From Liolophura sinensis (Eukaryota; Mollusca; Polyplacophora; Chitonida; Chitonidae), in contig NW_027017954.1 of the NCBI RefSeq assembly GCF_032854445.1, positions 744,001 through 808,000 on the forward strand: a stretch of 64,000 bases of DNA. Direction: 5' to 3'. This document shows positions 33,826 to 44,590 of this stretch, in pieces; position 1 is the first letter of the stretch; each line of letters starts with the position of its first letter. Under the pieces are notes generated by a model. The model saw only the letters and a program-made list of their open reading frames with translations. It was not told where the DNA came from and made no database searches. The translations under genes were made by a program, and so were the position numbers.

Positions 33826-34006
33826 AGTGCTCACAGGGCGTCCTCTCCGACCGTACCTGGGAAGATCTGTCATCAACCTGCGGATGGTCGTGGGTTTCTC
33901 AAGGGCTCTGCCCGATTTCTCCCACCATAATGTTGTCCGCCGTCGTATAAATGAAATATTCTTGAGTATGGCGTAAAACACCAATGAAATAAATACATAA
34001 ATATAA
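33826..34006 (+). mobile_element. SINE1, head-truncated
   Basis: CCTCTCCGACCGTACCTGGG, ATCAACCTGCGGATGGTCGT, GGGCTCTGCCCGATTTCTCC and ATTCTTGAGTATGGCGTAAA then ACACCAATGAAATAAATA: all body parts are in order. The related stretch 39250-39380 lacks it, so it inserted after the local duplication or was lost from the mate. Confidence 0.8.
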
Positions 34007-34137
34007 ATGTCAGGTACATCCAGTACAACAACTTTTACTTCCTGATTAAGTGTATAGCTTGTGTATCTTGATACATTACAACATCACTGATATGACTTGT
34101 AAATCGAGCTTTATTTTCTCGTTTTACTTGAATTAAG

Positions 34138-34284
34138 ACTGTGAAGCGGGTAAATATGGCCACGACTGTAACGAGACCTGTGGATCGTGTGCAAGTGGAT
34201 CAGAGAGCTGTAACACGACATCCGGGCACTGTCAGGGTGAATCCAGATGTATGCCGGGATATTCTGGTCTGAAATGTAACACAG
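34138..34284 (+). CDS. Copy B receptor exon: EGF-like module 5
   Basis: 147 bases, acceptor TTGAATTAAG, donor GTGAGA, phase 1 both ends. Eight cysteines: C-E-A-G-K-Y-G-H-D-C, E-T-C-G-S-C, E-S-C-N-T-T-S-G-H-C, S-R-C-M-P-G-Y. Its duplicate is the exon at 39508, which has lost one cysteine. Confidence 0.85.
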
Positions 34285-34505
34285 GTGAGACTGGAATATC
34301 TTGTTTTTTACATGTTTGTCCCTTACGTGTCCCTAGATATACTGATCATTTATATCTATTATTTTGTACACATGTATATTCTTTTGGGAATTTGTGTTAG
34401 AGGTTTTTGGTGTAAATGATCTCGTGATATCTACTCGGGATAATACTTTATGGTTTACGAGTGGTATGCATATGTCGGACTTGACGCCTAGATTGTTGAC
34501 ACGTG

Positions 34506-34640
34506 TATGGCACGTGGGATAATACAAAAGTGGTCCCAGTTGACGATTGTTTTTATACCAACATCTCTATGGGCATGGTTGGCCATATGTGCGCTGGAAA
34601 TATCAACGTATCGCATTACTTCTACGATAATGTACTAAAG
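34506..34640 (+). pseudogene. H-type-lectin-like cassette C2 (intronic)
   Basis: Same frame as C1: Y-G-T-W-D-N-T-K-V-V-P-V, F-Y-T-N-I-S, G-N-I-N-V-S-H. It is more diverged and has one in-frame extra codon. Replacement changes clearly outnumber silent ones, as expected for unconstrained sequence, so it is likely decayed. It sits about 220 bases after module 5, like C1 after module 4. Confidence 0.35.
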
Positions 34641-35270
34641 CCGACTCAAAACCCATGCTGAACGTTACCTGACCAGGTTTATCATACCTAACAGCTAAAA
34701 CGCATTCTTGGCTTACGTGTTAGAGTTTGTACTTAGCACTTACCAATCAATAAAACGCATTTTACGCTTATTAATGTGCATGTTCCCTGTACTTTCACTT
34801 CCCTTACTGTTTTTTTCCACCCATGTGTATGCTAGAGGAAAACCAAACGCCGTGGACTTTTTTTGTTAGAATTCTGTGGGATTAAAACAGTATGATTTGA
34901 ATATTAAAGGCTACAACATACAAACAAACTCTCGATAATTTATGGGCATTTGACTTCCCCCGATATAATGTGGATTTTATGCTAGTACCCGTTATCTATA
35001 CGGGTCATTAAGTCATATTTTAACGCATCGTTTTTCTAATGCTGGAATCTGTGGTCATCATATATCCAAATCAATGCGTTCAAAGGATACGTCTTGATAT
35101 TTACAACTGCTGTAAAATCGGATTTCAACTTGTAGAATATTCCTGCATATTTTGAGGTGATCTGATCTAGAATACTATAAAGCATTCTTATCAACTTTTT
35201 TTATTTATTTTTTTTTTATGTCGCAGTCTCTTCTATTGGCCATATGTCTATCTAATATTTTCATCTTCAG

Positions 35271-35510
35271 CTTGTGATAATGGTACATATGGATTAAATT
35301 GTTCGGAAACTTCCGGGTCCTGTGCTGAGGGCCCCAGTGCCTGTAACACGTCATCCGGGCTCTGTCCGCGCACAGAAAATCAAACTGTATGCATGCCGGG
35401 ATACATCAAAGAAAACTGCGATACTTTTTTATTGTATAATGTAAAACCACAATATGTTACATGGGACAATGGCTGTGGTGCTGACGTCTGGAAGCATACG
35501 TTATCTTTGT
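35271..35510 (+). pseudogene. Decayed EGF-like exon, possibly fused to a cassette relic
   Basis: Good acceptor (ATCTTCAG) and a recognisable module (C-D-N-G-T-Y-G-L-N-C, G-P-S-A-C-N-T-S-S-G, C-M-P-G-Y). One cysteine has become serine (E-T-S-G-S-C) and no donor lies at the expected end near 35430. The frame instead runs on into Q-Y-V-T-W-D-N, which resembles the start of cassettes C1-C3, so a deletion may have removed the intervening intron and donor. Skipping this exon keeps the phase of its neighbours, so I leave it out of the gene model. Confidence 0.6.
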
Positions 35511-35539
35511 AACATGATCTTCCTGAAGTATTTACTTGC

Positions 35540-35743
35540 TTATTTATTTGGTTGGTTTCTTTTACGCTGTAATCAAGAATATTTGACTCATACGACGGTG
35601 GCCAGCATTATGGCGGGGGGAAACCAGGCAGAGCTTGGAGCAAGCCCACTACTATCTGCAAGATGCTGGAAGATCTTCCCACGTAGGGCCGCAGGGAAAG
35701 CCAACATGAGCTGGACTTGAACTCACCACCACAGCATTGGCGT
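35540..35743 (-). mobile_element. SINE1, nearly complete, antisense
   Basis: Read in reverse: GAGTTCAAGTCCAGCTCATG, CCCTACGTGGGAAGATCTTC, TTTCCCCCCGCCATAATGCT, GCCACCGTCGTATGAGTCAA and ATTCTTGATTACAGCGTAAA then a TAAATA-rich tail. It lies directly after the decayed exon. Confidence 0.8.
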
Positions 35744-38319
35744 TAGGGTTTCTGAATATTACTGTATGTGGTCAGTTACTGAAAGAAGTTCATCAATATA
35801 TATTCGAATGACTGTGTTATTGCGCATGTGATTGGCTTCGTACCGATTATAGCGGTTTAATAGATATCAATCCAATTAAACTTTTCTGGCGATCAATCAG
35901 TGTGCTAATGTCTACATAGACATTATAGTTTGGAGATATAATTCTTTATAGGAGTTTTTATTGTCGCGACTTGCCAATGTGTAACCAAACTCACTAGTTT
36001 GGTGTCAAGCTATCTCCCTTCACCTGTAATACCGACAGCCTTTTTCGTTTAGCTCGTTTAGCTCGTTTTGTTCTGTGCACATACTGAGCAAGCCATTTCA
36101 CTTGAAAGGAAAAAAGCGGATGAAAATAATGAAGTGAACATCAAAAGAAAGCCAACTGAAAATTATTTCACTAAATTTTACCTATTTATTTTAACTTTTT
36201 TTTCTCGGAATTAAATGCTGCCAGTGTTAAATGCTTGACTGTGTGAACAATACTGCCAGTGGTAATGCACTCTAGGGTCTCATAACATTTCTTCATTAAT
36301 TTCACCTTGTAGGACCATACTGATAAAAAAAGAACATTACATAAGTAATGTTTTACTTGTGGGTAATAAGAAATATTCTAACACTGAAAGTTGTGTTCAG
36401 TATGGGGGGGAACTTCAGAGTACCTAAACATTGTTATTGTTACTAAAGTCTACCATCCGAATGTATTTAATTCCTCTTAAAATGTTAAAATTTAATTAAA
36501 AATTTTTTGGACAGTTTTCAGCTGACTGTGATGAACTGTGTGCCTTATTTTTATTTCAGCTTTCTTTCACTTTAAGACTCAGTTCCATAGTTATTGTTAT
36601 TTGCCTTAGATGCGTGGTATAGAATGTAGTTTTCAATGGAAAACACCCTGATAAGCACGACTTTCGCTGCTTCCCCTGTTGTCAATTGTTGTCTGTAAAT
36701 TATAACTAAGCACGGTGTTAAAGAGTTCGAAATTTACAAATTAGTTACCCGAAATATTATCAAATCTGTTCCTAGCTGCTACAAACCGCTGTTTCAGTCA
36801 CTCTTGTCGAATTTGTGACATCCTATCCTGAAGAGACATATTGCTGGCGGCGAAAAAAATGCGCTGTTATTTTAGATGCCATCTGCATAATCTTGATGGC
36901 TACTGACATTTGTCTGACTGAGTTAATAATCGAATGTTCAGTTTTGTTCGGGTTTCCCTTCCACCATAAATTCTCTGAAGTCGCTATATTTAGATGACGG
37001 ACGATGACGGACTGTTTTGACTGGGTTACCTCCCCTTGTTGTCTAAACGACGGGAGATATTCGGCGAACTTCAAATGTTAGAGACCTACCATGAATTTCA
37101 GTTCTGTATTACAGTTCGTTGGCAGTTACGAATTATTTATAATGCATTATCGATAAAAAGGAAGGTTCTATTTGGTCTGCTAGACTTTAGCATAAATCGC
37201 TTCCAATGTATAGCATTGTTTACATGTGCGATCCACAAGCAAAGGTTGTATCGTGGGAATCTTTGTGCTGCCTGATTTGCATGTTATCTCGCTTGACACC
37301 AGTGACGGATTTCCCCTTTTCAGTTCTCTTAATTGTCATTTTTCGCAAATTATAGGCCGAGGGGGTCTAGTTAGGAGTCAAATGCAACTCATTTTTATAT
37401 TTAGTTTAAAGGTACAGACCGCATGAAATCGGCGTGGGCATCACTAAATACATCACTTAAACCTAGACATAAATATACTTTTTTTAAATTGTTTTTACAT
37501 TTTTGTGAAAAGAATTAAAAGCACTCAAACACTTGAATTCTAAGGGCGGCTCTGTGGACCAAACTATCAGACTTTAGGGACTCTGACGTCACAGGAAATT
37601 TTTTCAACTCTAATAACGACACTGAATGTTAGAATAACTCTCTGCCCATGAGTGAAAGATTACTGAAATAATGTTCGCAACAATTCGTTTCTTCTTCTGA
37701 ACATCAGGAAAAACGTGATGTGACGTCAGAGTTCCTAGATACCGTCAGTATGACACATAGCGACCATCAGAGCTTAAAAACATTTGAATGCCTTCTAACA
37801 CTCTTAAAACATCTGAAAAAATGAAAGAAGTATTTTACGCATATTTTTCAGTTGTCTGTATGATGAAACTTACTTCATATTTTAGCCTTGTTTCAATTGA
37901 ACCAACTCAAATATTCTGATTTCGGCAGTATGTCTCTTCATCATAGACCATTGACGTAAGGTGGGTCCTGGGTGCAACTCGACATCAAGTGTTGTCATTG
38001 TTGTCATTCGCACACTGAGGATTTATCGGTATGGCTGATTTCAAAGCAAAAGTTGAATAGTTTGTTCATACTCAGAACACTTGTCTAAACACTTGGCAAA
38101 ACACTTGGCATTTTCCTATCCGCATTTGGAACCTCAGGATCTGTTGCTACCGACTATTTGCTCAATCTGAAACCCAATGCCTAGAGGATCCCATATTTGC
38201 TCAAAAATCGGCTTCTGTTCTGCTCAATTAATTAATTTTCAGAAAAGCGATTGTCTTTTCATTTTTTTACGAAAACGTAACCTTAAACACGTTACGTGGA
38301 GGGATTTGCGTTGCGTTGC
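35744..38319. other. Intron stretch without recognised features
   Basis: About 2.6 kb. Two TGACGTCA-like (CRE-type) words at about 37587 and 37720 lie in inverted surroundings, but no element ends were found. Short frames near 36815-37426 have no recognisable relatives. Confidence 0.5.
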
Positions 38320-38504
38320 GAGATTTAAGCTTTAATATGTCTCAAGGAGGATACTGAACAAGTGGTGAAGTCCAAATGTTTGCTCTCTTATAAATATAAA
38401 AGAACAACATATAAATGTCAATTTTTGTTTTTAACAGATCGCCTATTCTTTGACACAGAAAGCTATAACCACCAAATTATGATGATGTTTCTTTTTGCAT
38501 CAAG

Positions 38505-38651
38505 CCTGTGAGGCAGGTACTTATGGCCACGACTGTAACAAGACCTGTGGATCGTGTGCAAGTGGACCAAGCAGTTGTAACACTACATCCGGCCACTGTC
38601 GGGGTAATCCCAGATGCATGCCGGGATATTCTGGTTTGAAATGTAAAACAG
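38505..38651 (+). CDS. Copy B receptor exon: EGF-like module 6
   Basis: 147 bases, acceptor GCATCAAG, donor GTCAGT, phase 1 both ends, eight cysteines. It differs from module 4 at about three bases: C-G-A-G becomes C-E-A-G, and K-E-T-C becomes N-K-T-C. The near identity makes unequal exchange or gene conversion between the two likely. Confidence 0.85.
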
Positions 38652-38820
38652 GTCAGTCGGGAATAATGTTTTACATGCTTCTCTCTTATATGTCACCAGG
38701 TTTTTTGATCATTTATATGTATTAATTTTTCCAAATTATTTAAGGAAATAGTGATCATGTTTTTTTGGAAATGGATCTCCGCTTCATTGTTTACGTGGGG
38801 TAAGTATAGATTGTGTGTTA

Positions 38821-38985
38821 TATGGCACGCGGAGTGATATACAAGTAGTTCCGGTTGAGTATTTTTATACCAACACCTCTGTGAGAGTGACTGCCCGTAT
38901 GTACACAGGGAATATCCATGTATCTCATCACTGTTACGATCATATACAGTTTACGTACTTGTGTATCCAGTGGCCGGTTGTTTAA
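38821..38985 (+). pseudogene. H-type-lectin-like cassette C3, best preserved (intronic)
   Basis: Frame open to a stop: V-V-P-V-E-Y-F-Y-T-N, S-V-R-V-T-A-R-M-Y, H-H-C-Y-D-H, and then L-C-I-Q-W-P-V-V and TAA. H-type lectins end with R-V-x-A-R-x-Y, a C-Y pair, and a short strand with a tryptophan, which is the order here. The first half of such a domain and clear splice sites are missing. It could be a relic of an ancient EGF plus lectin arrangement or an unrecognised terminal exon. Confidence 0.45.
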
Positions 38986-39507
38986 AAGTGTAATAAAAGT
39001 TAAACCAGGCTTAAATGTTAATACTGATCTTGGCCTAATACAAAACTGAATGCACTGTAACCCTGAATAAAGTTAATACCGGGCATAACTTCTATTATAT
39101 ACTTTTGAACAACTGGGCCCAGAAATTCTGGAACTTTTGTCTGGTCCTGGTCTTACTAACATGTGTCGTAGACTTACGCGTTTTTGTAATATTGTATGGA
39201 ATCAAAGCTAATTAAGTGCAGACAAAACAGAGGCAGAATCTTTAATACCATTCTTGTGATACGTACTAGTACTCACTCAGCCAGCGAGGTCCCGCGCACG
39301 GCAAAGGAGGCTCCATGTATTTGCCGGCGCCCAAAGCGAGCACGTTTGTTCCAGTTATATTTTATATATATTATAAACGTTGGGTACATCCAGTACAACA
39401 ATTACCACTTCCTGCTTGCGTGTATAGCCTGTGTATCTGGATACATTACAACAGCACTGAAATGACTTGTATATCGAGTTTTATTTTCTCTTTTTACTTA
39501 AATTAAG

Positions 39508-39654
39508 CCTGTGAAGCAGGTAAATATGGCCACGACCGTAACGAGACCTGTGGATCGTGTGCAAGTGGACCGGACAGTTGTAACACGGCATCCGGGTACT
39601 GTCGTGGTAATCCCAGATGCATGCCGGGATATTCTAGTTTGAAGTGTAAAACAG
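39508..39654 (+). CDS. Copy B receptor exon: EGF-like module 7 (one cysteine lost)
   Basis: 147 bases, acceptor TAAATTAAG, donor GTGACT (weaker than its sister's GTGAGA), phase 1 both ends. Matches module 5, but the second cysteine codon TGT is CGT (G-H-D-R-N-E-T), leaving seven cysteines. A glycine in G-Y-S-G is serine. An unpaired cysteine suggests relaxed constraint on this duplicate. The exon may still be spliced. Confidence 0.75.
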
Positions 39655-42489
39655 GTGACTCGAGAAGAGCTTGTGACTCATATGCTTTCTTCTTACATGT
39701 CACCAGATTTATTGACCATTTATATGTTTTACATATTCTTTTGGGAACTGGTTTTATTGAGTTTTTGTTTAAATGATCCCGTGATATCTACTTTTGATCC
39801 AGTCAAAACAGAGGCAAAATTTAACACCATAATTGTGATACTAGTCCAGGGATAACTGTTATGGTCTAATTCTCTGTAAGTTGTGAAATTCTCAAATAAA
39901 TCTCCGAACATAAGATGCCAGAGGAAGAACTGACAGTAGAGTTTAAGGTACTCTAATAACCTATGGGGTTCCCGGGTGTTATAATAAATGTAAGACAGTA
40001 TAATGATCTAAAGAAATAAGACTCATAGAAAGCAGAAATTAGGAATTCAGTTGTAGATGAACATTTTGTTACAATAAAATTAACCAGCAAATAATTGACG
40101 CGACTTGAATAAACGAATCGCAAAATGTTAAATTATCCTCGAGTAGTTCTATCGTCTTTCAGGTAGCAGATAGGCAGGTAAGATTCTATCATCTTCCAGG
40201 TCCCAATATAGTGAAAAGGAGACAATGTATAACAAACTAGATTTTGAAACTAATATCACCATAATTCGTAATGTGTTCATTTCAGATTAAATAATATGCA
40301 TAACTATTTATAGCTGAATTCCAAGGTCGTAAATAGGCCTTTGTAGTTATATGAGCTTGAGACATTTAATACTAGGGCAGAAACAGAATACACCGAAAAT
40401 GGTGGAATTTTCAGCCAATGTTACATATATAACACATCTCATCAGTATTATCTTGTCTTCTATCGTCACGATCTCGATGGACACTGGCATGAAACGAGGT
40501 GACACTTTAACAAGTCGTCAACAGTTAGAGTCTCCCCCAAACGTCAGTCCATAAACAGCTACATTAGTAAGGAATCACCAAGGAACAGTCCATCAACATC
40601 CATAGCCGGATTTGATGGGGGTAGTAGTAGATTGGGACTCCGACTTCACACCTTCACGTACTGTTAGAGGTAAACTAATCATGAAAGTGTCCCAAGACTG
40701 ATGGTGAGCAGTAGGTTACTAACTTCCACCTGTATAGATTCGTAGTATAAATATTAGGTTATTAAGCCAGTGTATGATCGCTGTCTATATGGTGGACAGT
40801 GAAATGCAACATACAGATTCAACATGGGATGGACATCACCCGCACAAACCTGTGCCATCTCAGGTCGGATTGGTTTTAATGAACTGTTTTTGGTATTTTT
40901 TTTTCGAAATACCTACCGTGAAGTTTCGTGGGATCCACATTTATATTAAAGGGTTAGGAGCCATGACCTCGTATTGAACTATCAAAATCCTTTGGACTAT
41001 GAGGGATTTCCACCTTATGTCATTCCCTGTGACAACATTTCTGCTGCACGTGAGCAGGATCTAGACAAGATGGCGGTCAACATTTTAGTCGGTTTTCTCC
41101 ATGTAATTCACAATATTTTTCTTCAAACAATGACTCTCCTGAGGTGTTTTTCTTGCCCTGGCAAGTTACTGCCGTCTCCTGCCCAACACGTACGCTATGA
41201 CAGCTGTTCTCAGTTCCCTACTCATAAATGTGTGGTTCAGATGAATCAATTTAACATTTAAACTAACCGCAAAATCAAATTTAGTGCATCCATATCTGCC
41301 TATCCACTTTAAGAAACCACACTGACAGTAGAGAGCTTAGAGTGAGCCTTTCAGCGCTAGTGATTGGCTAAGTTCATAAGGGCTTATGAATTGGTTATTA
41401 GTGATCAGGTTGTCACGAGGAATGCATAAAATAAGTTTCAACCTCATAATATTGTGATCGATATTTTGTCTTATGCTAATTTAGCCCAAATACTGACCTT
41501 TGACCCGTTCTCAAATAGTTTTAAGCATGGAGGTGGAACTACCATTACCATTTCATAATTAGCATATCTCAAGGTATTTTTTGATGAAAAAACTTTCTTT
41601 GTGACCGACAAAGGTCATAATTAGCGCTAATATGGCGGTTGGCTTGGCTTGGTGCATAGGCTGAGAGCTAAAGAAGTGATCTGGTTACCATGACGAATGT
41701 AATAAACGAGTTTCATCCTCGTATTCAATCGTGACCGATAAACTGTATTTTTTAAAATAATTGTGCCGTCACCTGAGGCATTGAATTCTTTCCACCCAAA
41801 CAGAGAGCTGAATAAAGGCGGCTCTCTAAAAGAGATAGGCTACAGTACGTAGGGCACTGCGTGGCTGGCTATCTCACCCCACGTAAAAAATTCCACCAAT
41901 CTTTACAACGTGAACCTATCCTTACATTTGATACACACGGATTCCCTAAGTCATCCAAGTGTATATATGTCAAAGGAAGCATTGATAAAGCATTCTTAAG
42001 CAGTGATCCAGTCATTCAAGCATTTGAATTAACGTCCGTCATGTTTTGATTTAGAACTGCCTCCAAGTTCAGGTAAAGCATGTGCTGCCTGTTCGAAATT
42101 TCTTCCAACGGTGTTTTCCTTGAATGTAATCTGGTTTTCTTTTTTTATATCTAGAATGAAAGTTTGTCATTGGGTTTTGCACTTCGCCATTGAAAATACT
42201 TAACAGCTGGATTTTCATTAAAGAGGGTTTACTGCTACACGCTTTAACATCTTTCAAACTCGGATAACTAATGAATTCAAAGTATGCCTAAGGATGGACT
42301 CAAGATACAACTATCTACTATCTCCAAACCGTCGACTCCAAGCGGCGTACTCTTTTGTTACTTTTTGCAATGCATCACTGTTCCTGTACGGTTGTATTCG
42401 TAAAGCAATGTAGGTGTTTAGAACCGGGTTGTTAAACTATGATTTCAGTGTAATAATTGACCTGGAATAAAATGGAAGACAGTGTTCTT
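39655..42489. other. Intron between EGF modules 7 and 8
   Basis: No exon recognised. Between 39700 and 39860 it keeps traces of the sequence that follows module 5, with the cassette deleted. Repeat R1 (third copy) is at 41060-41400. The frame at 41861-42049 has no recognised relatives. Confidence 0.55.
41060..41400 (+). repeat. Dispersed repeat R1 (copy 3)
   Basis: Shares, in order, AAACAATGACTCTCCTGAGG, TACTGCCGTCTCCTGCCCAA, TCAGTTCCCTACTCATAAAT and CTGACAGTAGAGAG-type words with 6560-6850 and 52760-53060. It is the only R1 copy not explained by the segmental duplication. Confidence 0.6.
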
Positions 42490-42661
42490 CTGCTTATTCA
42501 TTATAATGGGAGAAAAGCGGGTGAAGCCACGACCATTGGCAGATTGTTGGCGTATCTTCTCACGTAGGACCCACAGGAAGCCAGCATGAGCTGGACTTAA
42601 ACTGACAACGACCGCTTTGGTGACGCCCTTGTGTCGTTGCGCTGCGTTATCATACTAACCA
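42490..42661 (-). mobile_element. SINE1 head and body, antisense
   Basis: Reverse complement reads GTTAGTATGATAACGCAGCG, GTCCAGCTCATGCTGGCTTC, GGGTCCTACGTGAGAAGATA: the tRNA-like head and body without the tail. It lies about 40 bases before the module 8 acceptor. Confidence 0.7.
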
Positions 42662-42703
42662 TTTGCCACTAAATATTTTTTGAACTTTTGACTTTTTTGG
42701 CAG

Positions 42704-42856
42704 GATGTGATGCTGGGTTTTGGGGAGCCGGCTGTGAGGAAAAGTGTGGCGAATGTTATAACAACGTCACGTGTGACAGAGCATCTGGGGGCTGTCCAAT
42801 CACAGACGAGAATCCCCGCTGTAAGGCCGGTTTCTTGGGATCTAACTGTCGACAAA
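42704..42856 (+). CDS. Copy B receptor exon: EGF-like module 8
   Basis: 153 bases, acceptor TTTTGGCAG, donor GTTAGT, phase 1 both ends. Eight cysteines: C-D-A-G-F-W-G-A-G-C, K-C-G-E-C, V-T-C-D, G-G-C, P-R-C-K-A-G-F and S-N-C. It resembles module 3 in having the I-T-D-x-x-P-R-C loop, so modules 3 and 8 may be ancient sisters flanking the duplicated modules 4-7. Confidence 0.85.
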
Positions 42857-42889
42857 GTTAGTATGCCAGTCCCTTGTATTAAATCAAAA

Positions 42890-43184
42890 TGTCTGCTGTT
42901 ACTAACTAAAAACCTTCCCCTTCTAAAAGGATCTTATTCTATATCCCTCCTCCTTACACATACCCTACCAAAGTCTTTACATATTTACGCTCAAACCATC
43001 CGGAATTTCTTTACGTTAGTCTATATATAAGGCCGACGGAATTGTGAAGCAGGCAGTCATTTACTAAAGTCCACAACAGTCGCTTAGAAAGTCCACTTGA
43101 CCTTGCGTAAGGTTTGTCGCTTATCTGAGAGGTAAACAAACCAGTTGTTTCTCATCTTTGCTCTCCGATAGTGGTACCATTACA
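42890..43184 (+). repeat. Probable 5' LTR end of the Gmr1-like element
   Basis: The stretch GTCGCTTATCTGAGAGGTAA ... CTCTCCGATAGTGGTACCAT ... TACA is paralleled at 50090-50175, so it is a repeat end. A TATA-like TCTATATATAAGG lies at 43020-43032. The left border is uncertain. Confidence 0.5.
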
Positions 43185-43188
43185 TATT

Positions 43189-43205
43189 TGGGACTTGTCC
43201 GGGAA
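43189..43205 (+). promoter_or_regulatory. Primer-binding-like site
   Basis: TGGGACTTGTCCGGGAA starts four bases after the LTR end. The position and the TGG start fit a tRNA 3'-end complement, and it looks like a tRNA-Pro-type site with changes. The tRNA match was not verified. Confidence 0.45.
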
Positions 43206-43356
43206 CTAAAATCTGCTTGTGCTAGATTGTAGCACGTTAATTGTCAGCGGTGTTAGCGGTGCTTAGAGGTGTTTTGGTTCCTATTTTGGATCAAACAGAG
43301 ATTGACATTTTGTAAAACTACTTATGTAATTTCTTTGTATACTATATTGTGTCATT

Positions 43357-44227
43357 ATGGCTGAGGAATTTAATGCACCTTCAGTCCTTGATTGCGAGGA
43401 TTTGTCGGTTGTTGAGTTGTCTACGAAGGCAGATTTAAAGAAAATATCTGACATGTTTCAATTAGACTTAAGCCAGAAGCCCTAAGAGTCTTAGAAAGTT
43501 GAAAGTTAGAAAGGGAAAGAGAGTTTGAGTTAGAGACGGTGATATTAAAAAAGGAAGAAAGAGAGAAACAGAGTTAAAACAGGAGTTCAAACTGAAGGAA
43601 CCCCGGGTTAAAAGTAGTGAAAAAGAAGCTGTTAGTCGTAGTCAGCAATGGATTGGTTTGGCTCAAAGCCTTCGATTAGTGCCCAAATACGATGATAAGG
43701 CTGTGGAAAGTTTTTTTTCTGTCCCAAAATATGAGAAAGTGACTGTTAACTTGGAGTGGCCTGAAAGTATTGGACAATGTTACTGCAGAGTACATTGGAA
43801 GGTTAAGCTGCAGAGGTCTATTCCACTTTGTCGGTAGATCAGTCTTCAGATTACAACACAGTCAAGGCACTGGTCTTGTCTGCTTTTGAGCGCTTTTGCC
43901 GAAGGCCTGTAGACAGAAGTTCAGACAGTTAAGGAAACAGTCGATGAAACTTACGTGGAGTTTGCCAGGGGTAAAGAAACGCTGTTTAATAGCTTGTATA
44001 GGGCTCTGACGTTAGGTCATTCTTTTCAGAATTTAAGAGAGGCTATTCTCTTGGAGAAATTTAAGAACAATGTTGGAAATGAGGTCAAGGCTCATTTAGG
44101 TGAACAGAAGGTCAAGGACATTAAGACCGCGGCAAGTTTGGCTGATGAATATGAGTTAAATCATAAGAGTAATGAACAAAATTTTCCGACAAAAAGACTT
44201 CAAATTTTAGTACTGACAAGCAGATAA
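43357..44227 (+). pseudogene. gag: Gag of the Gmr1-like element (broken)
   Basis: Starts ATG with M-A-E-E-F-N-A-P-S-V, then a charged Lys/Glu-rich coiled-coil-like region with stops. A capsid/SCAN-like part at 43955-44200 includes V-E-F-A-R-G-K-E-T-L-F and A-A-S-L-A-D-E-Y-E-L. That last motif (ADEYEL/ADDYxLTH) is typical of Gag in this Gypsy group. At least three frame changes are needed to read through. There is no zinc knuckle. Confidence 0.7.
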
Positions 44228-44339
44228 CAAAAGTCAAATGTGTGTTTTTCTTCTGATACGTTCCCCGTCAACATACGCAGTTTTTATCCTATGGCCAAAT
44301 TATACGTTAAAGAGGTAGGGCAGACACCTGTCTGCTGGT

Positions 44340-44590
44340 GTGGTTACTGGTAATGGAGTTACCTCCCCTGTTAGCATACTTAGGAATCCTGGGGCAAACC
44401 AGTCTAATATTAGCAGATGTTGTTCCGATAAGGCTGCCAGTCATGTTCTGATCCAGGGTTTTAATGGAAATTTTATGTCTGTTCCCTTACTAGAGGTGAC
44501 CGTAAATTCTGATTTGGTTATTGTAGGAGTTGTTAATAGTTTGCCTGAGTAAGTATTTTCTTTTATGCTCGGTAATGATTTAGCATGAAA
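44340..44590 (+). pseudogene. Protease region of the Gmr1-like element (active site lost)
   Basis: Reads P-V-S-I-L-R-N-P-G-A-N-Q-S, where relatives have R-D-T-G-A, so the catalytic D-T has become N-P. It continues H-V-L-I-Q-G-F-N-G-N-F-M-S-V-P-L and S-F-M-L-G-N-D-L-A, the flap and C-terminal motifs of these retroelement proteases. Inactive. Confidence 0.7.

Larger units (their letters stand above)
32700..34100 (+). repeat. Recent tandem duplication, unit 1 (mate 38320-39500)
   Basis: EGF module 4, its intron, a lectin-like cassette and the approach to module 5 reappear 5.4-5.6 kb downstream. The two EGF exons differ at only about three of 147 bases and the introns are also very similar, so duplication was recent. 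Unit 1 alone carries the SINE1 at 33826-34006. Confidence 0.9.
38320..39500 (+). repeat. Recent tandem duplication, unit 2 (mate 32700-34100)
   Basis: Starts with AGATTTAAGCTTTAATATGT as in unit 1 (near 32711) and carries EGF module 6, cassette C3 and the approach to module 7. Indels near 38490 (shortened intron before the exon) and 39250 distinguish it. Confidence 0.9.

Noticed and set aside
41861-42049. 62-codon open frame
   Set aside because: No domain, splice-phase or repeat support.
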